Positions 24,090-35,683 of a stretch of DNA of 64,000 bases are shown here, piece by piece. The notes under the pieces were generated by a model. That model was not told the origin of the DNA. It searched no databases and saw only the letters and a program-made list of their open reading frames with translations. A program made the position numbers and the translations under genes. How positions within the stretch are numbered: position 1 is the first letter of the stretch; the number at the start of each line of letters is the position of its first letter. The DNA is from Dacryopinax spathularia (Eukaryota > Basidiomycota > Dacrymycetes > Dacrymycetales > Dacrymycetaceae), in contig JBBPFI010000011.1 of assembly GCA_037974965.1 (NCBI GenBank), positions 682,001 to 746,000 of the forward strand, in the 5' to 3' direction.

Positions 24090-26170
24090 ACCTTCCCCTT
24101 CTGTACTCTGGTACCCCGCTCCCTTATTCTTTGCATGTCCCCTCTTATTGCATGGCGGGGATAGCCGATCCTCCCTTATCATCTCATTCTACACGCATGG
24201 GTTGGCCCCCAGCCAGCACCGGTCATCATTGTTCATCGATTGCATGTTATTATACTCTGCCTTATTCCTTCTGTACCTGTATGTGCGAAGCCTACCAATT
24301 GAATTGTGATATCCTCAAAATCTGTGCTGCGACGGCTCTTGGTTGCGTCGCGAACCGTGCGCGTCCATGCCTTATGGCGAAAGTGGCACTGATGTGAAGC
24401 TTCAAGCGGACGGGGCGCAGAGACGTTTTGTTGTATGACAAAGTGCACCAACCCCTCTCGACCGCAGCGCAAGGATCCCGCTATGCGACAGGTACCCGGT
24501 CCAGGCTGTAATGAGAGATGAGGTCCCCTAGTGGCCAAGATATGATTACGTCCAACTGGTTGAAGTACGCCCCGACACTCGCCGGTATGACATACCTCCG
24601 GCATGGGATGGCAGGGGGGAACTTGGCGCCCTAGTTGGTCCAGGCCGCCCAGGGAATGAGCCAGCTGCCGGTTTCATGCCGGGACTGGATTGCCAAGCGA
24701 TTTTATGACTAGTCGAGTTGTATTCTGACGAATGAAAGCGAAGGAAGGATGACATTATGTCGAGCCAAGGGAAAGGTGACCCTTTGTTGGGCGTCAGAAA
24801 ATGCTGAGTTCCGAAAGGTCCGGCCGCCCATGGCCGGTGTCTCAGCATTGAGCAAGGACCGGGGAGGTGATGCGAGACTGGGGGTCCCGGAGTTGGGTGC
24901 TCGGGGTGGCGGGGGCTGCGACCCCGTCGAGCCTGAGTTTGTTCGGGGTATGCCAGCCATCGTAATCGAGCCCGCCGTACCTGCGTCAATGACCCAGACA
25001 TGACACGGGGCGAGTGTTCTAGATCTTTTGTTTGTGTAAGAAGTACAGTAGTAAGGTAGTGAAGGAAGGCAGTGGACTAATGCACTAGTGGACTCGTGGA
25101 CCGATACTCAAGGAAGTCGGGTCCAAAGGGAAGGTGTTACATGCGGGGTCCGTATGGAATGCAAAATGGGTGAATGTCTATCGCAAGTAACTCCGTGGAG
25201 CCCCGCAAAGGGCATATGCCGTCTGATAAGGGGTTAAGGGGTCTCCCGACCGGGGTTGGAATTAGACGTTAGCGGATGGAAAAGGGAGGGAAAGGATCCG
25301 AAACCTGTGAGTGAGTGGGCGCAAAGCTGTTTCCCCGGTCGAGTCGCATTGTGTCCAATCCGAAGCCAATCCGAATGAGTTAGTCGTCTCGCGCAGGGTT
25401 GGCTCCCCACCCGACCCATCCTGTCGGGGATCCAAAAGCGGGGGCGAGGTGTGAGCTGACAGGAGGGGATTTAGACCGAATATTGGGCCCAGCTCTGGTG
25501 AACAGCCGAACCCAAGGACTAGGGTGTGGGGGAGGGGGGGGGCGCCGAATGAGACGCCGGGGGGTCCAGAAGGAAGCATAGTCCCCCGCCCTCACTGTCG
25601 CTTCCCCCGCCATCCCATTCGCCCAGCCGGGTCCCCCGTTCCTCCCCCTCTCTCCCTCAGGTCTCTGCCCCCTTCTCTCACTGCCCGCTCTCAGCCCGAC
25701 CGCCTCCTCTCTCTCCGTTCACAGCGACTCCTCCTCCTCCCCTTTTGTTCCTTACAACATCCCCCCGCTCCGATTCCCCCGCACTGCCGATGCGCTGTGC
25801 CTTTGTCTTCCCTTATTAGTCTTTCAGACTCAGAGACAAGTCACCGACCGACACCCGACGAGCCACAAGCCCTCGTCCCTTTCTCACCTTTCCTTCTTGT
25901 CAGCCCTCGACCACCCCTCAATCAACGCTTCCCGGCTCACAACCCAACATCTCGCTTGGCTCAATCCTCCTTCCCCGACTCTTGCCCCCTCACACAATCC
26001 CACCCCACTTGTAAGTCATCGTGCATTCCTGCTCGCCTCGTCCATCTTCTCACCTTCCACGCTGGAACAGACTGGCCGCTCCGTGACGTTCGCCGTCGCC
26101 GTCGTCGATCTCCAGACTCACTGCTTGTCCTATTCACCCCAATCTCGCTCACGAGCTTGTTACGACGGCC
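24090..26170. promoter_or_regulatory. 2.1-kb upstream region of the bHLH gene, with CCAAT direct repeat and C/T-rich leader
   Basis: No convincing gene lies here. The 3' end should hold the bHLH promoter and 5' UTR. CCAATCCGAA occurs twice in tandem (25355-25364 and 25366-25375), giving two CCAAT boxes 11 bp apart. From about 25590 to 26160 the plus strand is strongly pyrimidine-rich, which is typical of core promoters and leaders in basidiomycetes. A G-run lies at about 25528-25540. Confidence 0.45.
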
Positions 26171-28028
26171 ATGTTTACCCCCTTCATCAAGCAAGAGGGC
26201 TTCAACCCGGACTCGCCATCCAATAATTCCCCCAACAACCCTCCTTCACCGGGTCCGTTCGACCCCTCTCACTTCTTCGGTGGGACCATGTTTCCCGACG
26301 CATTCAGGAACAAATTTCACGAAAATCCGAGCGCCATCGACTTCGATGAGACGCTCGCTTCGATGATCACCGATCCGGGAGCTGCACCACCCTCCGAAAT
26401 TACCCATCCTTTCGAATCAGGCTCGCACGATAGTACCCAGTCGTATGAACCCCCACCAATGGATCTGCGCTTCCCCAGTCAGCATGATATCCATGCGGCA
26501 CCGTCCTCGTTCGAGGCAGTCGCCCGCTCCTACGGTGATACCTTCGTATCTCGTCAGCATCTTCCGCCTATGGATACCACATCCATCCACAACGGCGAGG
26601 TTTATTATGATCCGTCCAGCAACGATTATCTCTCTTCTTCAACCGGTATTAGCATGTCGCGCCTTCTCACCAGCAATATCCCACTCAACTCGGCAACGCC
26701 CCGCCCGGATACCCCGGGTTCTTCCATAGCCTCGCCCATAGACGCCAGTTTCTCAGGTATCAAGAAGAATTCTCCGCCGTCTCCGTCTCGGTCTCGGTCA
26801 CGATCGCGACTGTCGAAAAGTGCCATCACGGGCTCGCGTTCTCGTACCGGTCGGAAGCGGGATTCCATCACATCACCGCCCTCTCCTCCCTTAATCACCC
26901 CACCGTCCTCTGTTGGCTCTCGTCCGCAAGCCATCGTTATTCCCAACTCGGCTGCTGCTCTCGGATTGACTACTCACCCTTCTTCGCCGCTGGGCTTGAA
27001 TCTCCCTGGTCATCCAGCGACCGCCCCGAGTGGCTGGTTCGTCCCAAACCAGGACAACGGATTTTCGCTGCCCCAGCATTCCCAAACCACGTTCACGCAC
27101 CATTTCGGCACAAGCGTGCCCAATGGTCAGAACATGGGGATGAACGGGGGGAACACCGGTGTCGCGGAAGTGGCTCAGAAACAGTAAGTGCTTCAGCCTC
27201 TTCTTTTATGGAACGTCTGACCATTCCGCTCAGAGCAGCTATCTTGAGCGAGAAGCGCAGACGCCGGCGGGAATCGCACAATGCCGTTGAGCGCCGCCGT
27301 CGGGACAATATCAATGAGAAAATCAGTGAACTTGCAACGCTTCTTCCGGAGGGCATGCTTGATCCCGGGACGAAGGACGGCGAAGCAGGCAAAGCAGACA
27401 GCATGTTTCCTATTGGCAATGGCATGAGTACTGGCGTGATTCTTCCGGACGAAGACGGGAAGGAGTCCCCGTCCGTCAAAGCTAATAAAGGAATAATCCT
27501 ACGAAAGAGTGTTGATTACATCAGGTATGTGGCGTGCAAGTCAAGAATAGCTGTAATTGCTCACAGGACCTTTCCAGACATCTTCAGCAACTTGTCCAGG
27601 CCCAAGCTCAGCGAAACCGAGATCTCGAAGACGAGCTGAAAAAGTATAGGCCGACGGGCGAAGGCATGGATACCTCCGCAGATGATTCTATGGCCGGCCT
27701 CCTCCTTGCAGGGGGACTGACGACAGAACATATGAAGATGCTGTCCCATGAAATTGAGGCTGCCACGTTGAGGCTTTCGCCGCTTCCGGGATCTCCGAGC
27801 AACTTGATGGACAGCAGCATGTCTGCCGGAGGTCGGAACAACGACACTTCTCCTTCTGATAGATCTGGTGGGGTGGATGAGGAGGAGGAGGATGTCAATG
27901 GTATCAGGGGAAGGGAACGCGAGAGAGGTGCTGGACGCTTCGGCCTGCAGGCTCTACAGCATTTGCAGAGCATGGACGCTGACGAGAGCGCTCTTAGTGA
28001 CGGCGAGGGAGCGGCGATGGAGGATTGA
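26171..28028 (+). CDS. bHLH transcription factor with long loop
   Basis: This is a nuclear E-box-type factor. The start is MFTPFIKQEGFNPDSPSN at 26171, with a disordered Ser/Pro-rich N-terminal half and an RS-like run (SRSRSRSRLSKS). Introns at 27184-27233 (50 nt) and 27525-27577 (53 nt) restore the domain. The basic region and helix 1 are SHNAVERRRRDNINEKISELATLLP, with the His/Glu/Arg set that reads CACGTG-like E-boxes. An unusually long loop of about 60 residues follows, then helix 2 KANKGIILRKSVDYIRHLQQL and a short leucine-type extension RDLEDELKKY. The acidic C-terminus ends SALSDGEGAAMED. It resembles USF/CBF1-type factors; the targets are unknown. Confidence 0.88.
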
Positions 28029-28270
28029 GCGATTCTCAGTTGGTCGTGACTTGGGTGCCGGCTTCGTTCTTCTTCTTATCTTAATCCCTTTTTTTTTTGT
28101 CTTGTCGGCATGTATGTGTACGTGGTAACGCGAACGGAGATGATTGATGAAATAATGAGAATGTTTCCTTGTCAATGAGAGCGCTCCTCAGGGACTGACT
28201 CACTGTTGCTTATACGTCGATCGAACTCGCTCGTTCACTTGAGGACCTATTGGGACGTCTGCGCATCCTC

Positions 28271-29334
28271 ATGGTCCTCAATACGTTGACACTCGTCTAC
28301 AAAACCGTCACCCGTCCAATGCCGTGGGTCGGCATTGCACCCCTGGATGTGTTGGGTGCACTGAGACTGAGCGTTGCTTTGAGGCAAATCCGTGCCATCT
28401 TTGCGGGTACTGCCGAAACGAAGGGCAGACCGGAGATCGAGGACGAGCTGGGCCGGAATATATGGACAAACTGGACAGTGGTATGGGGCGGAGAGGTTTT
28501 GCTTTGTGAGTTCATCAATCAATCTAATTACGTGGCTGCCGCCTGCGTCTGTCACTTGACAAATGGTATGAGCTCACGCACTCGTCTCGTGGTCGCGTCA
28601 GGTGTTCTCCTCGCACAAACCCCATCTTTTCTCCTATCCCCGACGTACCCTCTCCTCTTTCTATTAGGCGAAGTGATCATATACCTTTGCCCTTCCCCAC
28701 CGGCACCTAGTCTGCCTACAGAATTGCCACTGTCTATTCTCGATGCTTTCACGCGTGTAGGTCTTCTGACGGCATTGGCTTTCGGTCCCATCACCGCACA
28801 CCCTGTGCCTCAAGTGTCAGAGTCTCCGCTCGCCTTGGTTCTGTCGTCTACTTTACTTGCCAATGGGGGCTTCTTCCTCGTACGCTGTCACCATTGCACT
28901 TTCATTCAGCCGGAAACCCTGACATGAGCCATCCGTCGTTAGGTCAGTAGCGCTTCCATGCTCTCTCCGCGAGGCTGGAAGCCCGCTGTCCCCAACGAAT
29001 TGAAACCGTGGGGCTGGACTGCTGTCGACCTGTGGTCCGCCGGCCTGGTAACAAGTATTTTTGCGACCATCACCGGGGCGCAACCTTGGTGGAGTCGCCT
29101 GCACGACAACATCATCTTATGGTACGACAATCTCGCTGGTGGAAGTACCGCCCAACGCCCCGTGGTGACGGTTGATGTCGACGATGCCCGTTCGATTTGC
29201 TTGGCGCTCTTAATTGTGCTCTTTGCCATGAGGGCATTCTGGAACCACGGCTCTCCTTGTGAGTGTGAATTCACCTCCGATGAGCCAGTTGCTCACACCT
29301 GTCTACAGATGTAAAGACGCTCGGCAGGACGTGA
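28271..29334 (+). CDS. multi-pass membrane protein, TRIC-like (paralogue A)
   Basis: This is an integral membrane protein with several hydrophobic helices. Splicing gives the blocks VLLAQTPSFLLSPTYPLLFLLG, LPTELPLSILDAFTRVG and SPLALVLSSTLLANGGFFL, then GWTAVDLWSAGLVTSIFATIT and ARSICLALLIVLFAMRAFW, ending SPYVKTLGRT at 29334. The same blocks, in order, occur in the gene at 39665-40754, so the two are paralogues. The Gly-rich helix before a WTxxDLW motif resembles TRIC (TMEM38) ER cation channels; that link is inference. The first in-frame ATG is at 28271, but the frame is open back to 28199 without an ATG (ELARSLEDLLGRLRI looks coding), so an upstream mini-exon is likely. Confidence 0.7.
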
Positions 29335-29687
29335 ATTGACCCGTCGAAGATGCTAGTGTCAGAAATGAAACTAGGGCCCTGCTTGAGATGGTTTCACGCG
29401 AGTTTCTCTTCTACGATAATTACACTGGCGAGAGGCCGAGACCAGACAGACAAACGATGCGTGTTGTTGTAATCGTGACGAGAAGCCAGGTGCTTGACCC
29501 GCCAGTGGATGCCGTTGCGCGGCGGAAAGCAGCAAGGGTTAGCTGAGGATATTCTCCTATTTTTCTAGTTGTAGAAGGTATTCGACTATAAGAACAACAT
29601 TTACCGAAACGTATTAGTTCTCCATCAACTTCGCCGCCAAATCATCCACCCTTTCCATGATATTTCCGAGTAGGACCAGATGGCAGG
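29335..29687. other. convergent 3' intergenic region
   Basis: This 353-nt spacer between two convergent stops shows no further feature. Confidence 0.4.
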
Positions 29688-31485
29688 TCAACCGGAATAT
29701 CGTCCACCGTTTTTCACCCCCCAACCGAAAAGCTCAAAGAGGACAGGAAGGATTTCGCTAGCCAGCCAGCCAATTCCAGCGTAGACGACGACTTTGGTGA
29801 TAACTGATTGGGCTTTAGCACAATAGCCAGATCCTAGGGAGAGAATACTCGCCAGAGGCATCGTAATGTTTCACGGAGTCCGTCTTGTCCATGATGACTT
29901 CAACGTCTTTCACATGGCCGTAGAGCTTTTCTTTGCCATTTTGCGTGCCACGCTGTTTGGCAACGCTCCCGCTGGCCAATGAAGCGTGTAGACTCTGATT
30001 GAGATCGGGCTCAATCTTAGATGGTAGATCGATGACGGATGGTGTCAAGTGCAGACCATTTTCGTGAGGGACTGACTTGTACTGGCTGTCCAACCGATCA
30101 GCCCGTCTTTCGAAAAGAGCCGCAGATAGCGCAGCGGATATGGCGGACGTACGTAGCGGGAGTATAGAATCTCCGACTGGGCAGCGTGACTACATGAGAG
30201 ATGATCCGGTAGAAGGGGGGAAGAGCCGCAAGGAGGATGGTCTTGACAGCGAGACGCCATAGGAATATGATGGCGACTCCAATGAACATCTTCAAGAATG
30301 CGAACCCGGAGAATGTCAACCAGTCATTGAGGGTAGCGAGTTCCCAACCAGGAGTCAACGTTTTGAAGAATCCAGAATCTGCATCCCAGCCGACTTGCGC
30401 GCCGTGCCATCGGCCCAATGTAGTGCCCATGACCACGGAGACGAAAGCGATCGCATCCTCGAAGCATGGGCAGTCATCCACGGGCTCGGAATGTTGGTTA
30501 ATCAGCAGAAGCCCAGTAAGTACGGCCACCGTGGGGACTATAACTTGTTACAAAGCCAAGCACGGGTCGGGAGTGTGTGAACTTACCCAGCGGGCCGGTC
30601 GTCGCCATGAAATTCTCAATCTGGTCTTCCCATTTCCACTGTATAGCCCAGATGAGAGTGCCGATCACACAGCCAGCAAAGCAATCGGTGAAGCTGTGCA
30701 TTGCACAGTATAGTCGACCATAGACAATGCTGAACATGTAAAATGCCACGAGAATAGAAGCTACGGCGACTCCGGTAGGCGGGAGATTGGCTGCGCAAAG
30801 CGAAAAGACGTAGAGGGCGACGGAAACACTGTTCGTGGAGTGGGTCGACGGAAAGCCGTACTCCAGGTGGTGTGATCCAATGGCTTCAAGAAAATCAGCC
30901 TGGATCAAAGGGGGATGAATAGATTCCCTTACTCAGACGGGTGACAGGGGGAGAGAATGGGCGAGGTGAACAAATGGAGTCCTTAACGAATGTGGATGCG
31001 TAAACACCGAAAGAAAGAACGTGGACAAGACTAATGAGGAAGCTCAGCGGAAAGTCCCAGGTGGATGCAACACAAACTGCTTGCCCTCTTCCAACCCTTG
31101 GATATCCGAAGAAGAAGAAAGCCGGTAAGACGGTCATGAAGAAAGTGTGCGTGCCGAGTGTCGAGGTGTAGACGAAGTAGGTGTCGAGCGACGGCCGTCG
31201 CACCATTTTCTAGGATTGGCGTCAGCGCAATTGCCAACTCGCACTGGACATTGCACTTACTTGCATGTTCGCGATCCATTCTGATTCGTACTTCAGCGAC
31301 TTAACGATGCGACGTCGAATTGCTGCTCTCCATGAAGGCAGAGCATTGTCATAAACCGCGTCTGGTTGCGTTCCAGGTTCAACGATCAGGATGCCAACTT
31401 TCTCCCCGGACGGCGCAGGGGAAGTCGCCCTCGACACCAACATAGACTGGGCATACGCAGGAGTAGGCACTTGTAAGGCTGCCAT
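29688..31485 (-). CDS. LCB3: long-chain-base-1-phosphate phosphatase (Lcb3/SPP family)
   Basis: This ER membrane phosphatase of the PAP2 family removes phosphate from (dihydro)sphingosine-1-phosphate and so sets sphingoid base balance. The start is MAALQVPTPAYAQSM at 31485; splicing joins ANMQ to KMVRRPSLDTYFVYTSTLGTHTFF. All three PAP2 motifs are present: KDSICSPRP (about 30950), YGFPSTHSTNS (PSxHS, about 30850) and YGRLYCAMHSFTD (R-x5-H-x3-D, about 30710). Several transmembrane helices follow, including FAFLKMFIGVAIIFLWRLAVK. The last exon reads VITKVVVYAGIGWLASEIL and ends at 29688. Order and spacing match Lcb3/YSR3 and animal SGPP proteins. It shares a 159-nt divergent promoter with SWC5. 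Confidence 0.9.
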
Positions 31486-31644
31486 AGTTGGTGGTCGTCG
31501 ATGGCAAGGTCGCCACCTCGCTGACGAGTGGGTAGGAAGCCACCACACCCGGGTGCTCAGCGATTGTTGGGCGTTAAGAACTTGATGACGGGCTCCGCTC
31601 CCGACGAGTTTCAGTTTTGTCACCACCCTCTTCACGACCTCACA

Positions 31645-32468
31645 ATGCATCACGATCACTCCGATGACGACGACGAAGACTACAAACCTGCATCTGCAGA
31701 TGAGAGTACGCTTTCTTTTAGGTATCTAGCTATTGCGTGCCCTAACCATGCATATAGGCTCAGACGATGAGCAACAACATGCTCCCAAGAAGGCGCGTGT
31801 AGCCAGTCCATCCCAAGCGCCCAGCAAGGTGGACGCCCAACAGTGCGCCAAGCCCATTTACATAGTCCACCTCTCGATCTAACCACTCCACAGGCAGAGA
31901 GAGGCACTATGGGAAGCATTCCGGGCAGGGGTGTCGTCCCCTCCAAAAAGTCGCGAGGATGTGGAGATGGTGGAAATCGAGACACGTTACAAATTCGCAG
32001 GAAAGGATATCTGGCGCGTATAATTTGCAAAGCAACCATCCACATGTAAATTGATGCCTTCGATCTAGTGAGAAGAAAATGGTTCGCGCAGACTCCGAAG
32101 AAGCAAAACAGTGGTTGGCCAGACAAGACAGAACTACAGAAGCAAGAGTCTCTAACCTCCCGGTCGCGCCCACCTCAACGCAGAACAAGGCTGCAGAGCA
32201 GAATGCGCCGCGACCATCGCACATCAAGCCCGGTCCACGCAAGCCGCGGGTCAGTCTCATATCTGCCAAGCCCAAGAAGTTGACGATGCTGGAGAAATCC
32301 GCCATGGACTGGTCTGCACATCTAGCGGAAACGGACAAATCCACGAAGGAAGAATTGGAGGCTAATCGTCGGTCTGGAGGCTCGCTTGCCAAACACGAGT
32401 TTCTGGATAGAGTTGGTACTCGTAGACAGGATCAGGTCGGCGATTTGGGGAAAAGACGGCGACGATAA
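31645..32468 (+). CDS. SWC5: SWR1 chromatin-remodelling subunit Swc5 (BCNT-C domain)
   Basis: Swc5 stimulates H2A.Z deposition by the SWR1 complex. The acidic N-terminus MHHDHSDDDDEDYKPAS, spliced to SDDEQHAPKKARVASP, fits the histone-binding DEF/Y-type start of the family. The middle exon spells ALWEAFRAGVSS and ETRYKFAGKDIW; the next exon joins as REKKMVRADSEEAKQWL. The C-terminal BCNT domain is KPKKLTMLEKSAMDWSAH, then HEFLDRVGTRR, and the protein ends in a basic GKRRRR at 32468. Four exons with three short introns give about 200 residues, normal for Swc5/CFDP1. It is compact and intact. Confidence 0.9.
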
Positions 32469-32589
32469 TCTCCACCTGTGTTGATGAACGTGTGTGTTCC
32501 CTTATTGCATTAGTAGCCTGGTCCAGACTGACACGTAGCAGTGTGTGCCAAAACTCCCGAAAGGTGTCGTACTCGCCATTACAACGTTA

Positions 32590-33830
32590 TCATTGCCCTT
32601 CAATGCGCCATATTCGAAGGTACCCGTCATCTCCTGCGCTCCCCAGAATATTGGTCTCACCAGGTCGTGGGCACCAAGCGACCGCGTTCACGTCGGATAC
32701 GCCATGGCTATTGTCTCGAGTCGCAATCAAGTGAACAAGTAGCGGCTGGTCAGGTTGGCGGGACTTATGCTGTTCAGTCAACAGAAGAGCGATCTGACGA
32801 AGGGCTGTGCATACCACTTTCCAGACGTTGATTCGCCCATCCCCCGCGCCGCTAGCCAGCCAACCGAGGCCGCCGCCATCTCCGCCCCCCCAGGATACCG
32901 AGTATATACTACGGTCGTGCGCTCCTTCTATGACATGTATACACTTCCATTGATCGCCTTTTCGCTCCCATATGCGGATCGTGAGGTCGTCAGATGAGGA
33001 AGCTAGATAATTACCGCATGGAGAGAAAGTAATCGACCAGACGGTCGAAGTATGATCGGTTAAGGTTACAAAAGGGTACCACTCGTCATCGCGGTCGTCG
33101 TGATAGAGCTTAATAGTATCGTCGTACGAACTGGACCCCAATATCTGCAACAACGTTAATAGATGTCTGCCTGGGAAGAAGAGACTCACGTCTTCTTTCG
33201 GATGCCATGCCACACATTTGACGTCTTGCGTGTGCTCCATGAGAACGCTGCTGACTTCATAGTCATCGGGATAGACTGTTTTCACCATTAGCCCCTGCTC
33301 AGCGGACTGTGCACCAGCGGCTCACTCGAGAATACCCAAACAGTCTTGTCTCTGCTACATGTGGCAAGGTAGTCTCCTGATTTGGAGAAGGCCACGCATT
33401 TACATTCGCTTTCGGGTCCCTCAATTCTAGTGATACTGTCCCATTCCCCGCCTGCCTCTTCGTCGTCATCGAGCGGCTGCTTCTCCCATAATATCACCGA
33501 AGAATCGAAGCTTCCGGTTGCCAGAATCTTGCCGTCTGGGTTCCACGCGATAGCGCGCACAGTCTTCGTATGACCCGTGGAAATTGAAGCAGAGAGGGAG
33601 AATTTGAAGGTGGGTGCGGTGGAGTAAGAGTACAGGCGAACAGTCTTGTCTGTGGAGCAGGAGGCGACGAGACGCTCCGCTGGGTTCCAAGCCACTTGCC
33701 ATGCCCGATCTGTGTGGCCTGGTTTCACCAACCAAAGATCATAATCGTCAGGATGCCGAATATGCTCCCATATAGACATATGCGTACCACCGAGCTCCGC
33801 AACCTGCTCCATCGTACCCATTCGGGCCAT
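32590..33830 (-). CDS. CIA1: cytosolic Fe-S assembly WD40 protein Cia1/CIAO1
   Basis: This seven-bladed WD40 protein of the CIA targeting complex delivers Fe-S clusters to nuclear and cytosolic apoproteins such as DNA polymerases and helicases. The start is MARMGTMEQVAELGG at 33830. Repeats read RAWQVAWNPAERLVASCSTDKTVRLYS, AIAWNPDGKILATGSFDSSVILWE and CVAFSKSGDYLATCSRDKTVWVFS. After the intron come DVKCVAWHPKEDV, SSSYDDTIKLYHDD, WSITFSPCGNYLASSSDDLTIRIWE and a final GSAGDDGYLRIWRIEGQ with stop at 32590. Blade order and the short C-terminus match CIAO1. It is divergent from HIS5. Its upstream region holds two ACGCG cores. Confidence 0.9.
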
Positions 33831-34215
33831 CGGACGCCTGCAGCTTTGAGAGCCCGACTCTCAGCGCTAAGAAACGCGACGACGCGAAATTTAGTCAATC
33901 TCAGTGTCGGAAGAAAGCCCAAGCCCTTGTAACTTTCGCGCTGCCTTTCGGCCTCGGTCGTTTGTGTCAATGGAAGGTGAGAGGAGGGTGTGAGGAGCCT
34001 GTAGTTACTAATGAGATTGTCGGCCGTCGGAGATAGGCTCATTACGGGGCATTCGTTGGACCCTTGACTCCCGGGAAACTTGGACGATCCGTCCGATTTC
34101 CCACACCGAGTCGAGTCAGTAGTAATACGACACAGGAAGTCGAACACATTGAAGAGATATACCACTTAAGGACGACCATCAACAAAGACGCCAATTGCAG
34201 CACAGTCGGCTCATT
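33831..34215. promoter_or_regulatory. divergent promoter CIA1 / HIS5 with MCB-like and Gcn4-like sites
   Basis: This 385-nt region lies between divergent starts. On the CIA1 side, ACGCG occurs at 33874-33878 and 33882-33886, followed by AAA, like an E2F/MBF site. On the HIS5 side, TGACTC lies at 34065-34070 and its complement GAGTCA at 34113-34118, the half-site bound by Gcn4-type bZIP activators of amino-acid genes. Function is inferred from motif and position. Confidence 0.55.
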
Positions 34216-35520
34216 ATGCCAATCCACGGCGTGGCGCCCTCTTCCGAGCCCACTTATCCACCTCACTTCGACCTCGAAAAGGTCATCCGACCCAACATCC
34301 TCGCTCTCCACCCTTACCGCTGTGCACGGGACGATTATCAGTCTGGAATACTATTGGACGCAAATGAGAATGCGCTTGGGCCCTCCATTCCAACGTCCGC
34401 TCTCGACAAGGAGGATGCTGAACTTGATCTCCATCGCTATCCGGACCCAGCGCAGGTGGAGATCAAGTCTCGCATTGCCAAGCTGAGAAACCTTCCTGGT
34501 TGGGACCATGTTTTCCTTGGTGTGGGATCGGATGAGGTATTGGACCTATTGATGCGGGTGTGCTGTACGCCGTCAAAGGACAAAGTGCTCACAACCCCGC
34601 CCACGTACGGTATGTACGCTGTATGTGGACAGGTGAACGATGTGGCTCTGGTCAAAGTCCCTTTGATCGTCGAAGGAGGGGCCTTCCAGTTAGATCTGCC
34701 TAAAGTGCGTCCCTCAGTTCTTTCAGTTGTGCGTGGAGGGTTGATTGCGACCGCAGATAAAGGCAGCGCTGAAGGCTGACCCCACCATCAAGATGGTATT
34801 TCTGTGCTCACCAGGGAATCCGACCGGAACCTTGATACCGCTTCCCGACATCAAAGAAATACTTGAATTCTCGTCCTTCGGCGGGATTGTTGTGGTGGAC
34901 GAGGCCTACGTCGACTTCGCTGGTGAAGGTGTTAGCGCCGCATCACTGATCGAGAGATACGCCAATCTCTGCGTCATGCAGACGCTCAGTAAAAGTTTCG
35001 GCCTCGCCGCAATTCGGTTGGTCCTTTCCCCTGCTGGCAGCGTTCTCATGTTCACACAAACTGCAGACTTGGTATCGCTTTGGCGCAGCCGCCGCTCATC
35101 CAAGTCTTATCCAACACTAAAGCACCCTACAACATCTCCAGCCCGTCCGCTCGTCTGGCATTGTCCGCGCTCACAGATGACGCACTAATTCTCATGCGAG
35201 AGAAAGTGTCGACTCTGGTGGCATCAAGAACAAAACTGCTGGAACAGCTAAAAGATCTGGCGCCGCTTGGCCTTGCGCCTGCCATTGGGGGCAATCACGC
35301 CAACTTCGTTCTTGTGCCCGTGCTCAACCGAGATACTGGCAAACCAGATAGCGCGCGGGCTATGAAGATCTACACGCGCATGGCAGAGAGGGAAGGAGTC
35401 GTCGTACGATACCGTGGGAACGAATATGGATGTGATGGCTGCTTACGTATAACGATAGGATCGGAGGAGGAGAACAAGGCCCTCCTCCAGCGTCTCAAGC
35501 AGACCTTGGCTGAAATTTAG
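34216..35520 (+). CDS. HIS5: histidinol-phosphate aminotransferase
   Basis: This PLP enzyme converts imidazole-acetol phosphate to histidinol phosphate, a late step of histidine synthesis. The start is MPIHGVAPSSEP at 34216. Class II aminotransferase features run in order: IRPNILALHPYRCARDDY, LLDANENALGPS, LHRYPDPAQ, FLGVGSDEVLDLL, CSPGNPTG and the VVVDEAYVDFAG strand. The PLP lysine is in LSKSFGLAAIRLG, where splicing joins RL to GIALAQPPLIQVLSNTKAPYNIS. The C-terminus has VVVRYRGNEYGCDGCLRITIG with the substrate-binding Arg, ending TLAEI at 35520. Three exons, near 390 residues, normal for the family. Gcn4-like sites lie about 100-150 bp upstream. Confidence 0.94.
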
Positions 35521-35683
35521 GCCCGCAGCTCTTGTTGACTAGAGAGCATAGATTGGGATATATTAGTATATCTGCTTTGTGCGATAGATCTCCAGGGAAT
35601 ATAATGAGAAATTCCTACGTATCACCAACACGATTCTACCCAAAGAAATGATGAGGACGACACAGTCAAGTTTCTTCAACCTC

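Noticed and set aside
24546-25001. 151-codon minus-strand ORF
   Set aside because: Pro/Ser/Arg-biased, no motif, no splice support.
25524-26366. 280-codon plus-strand ORF before the bHLH gene
   Set aside because: It reads a C/T-rich leader, giving Ser/Pro/Leu/Arg-biased sequence, and overlaps the true bHLH start in another frame.
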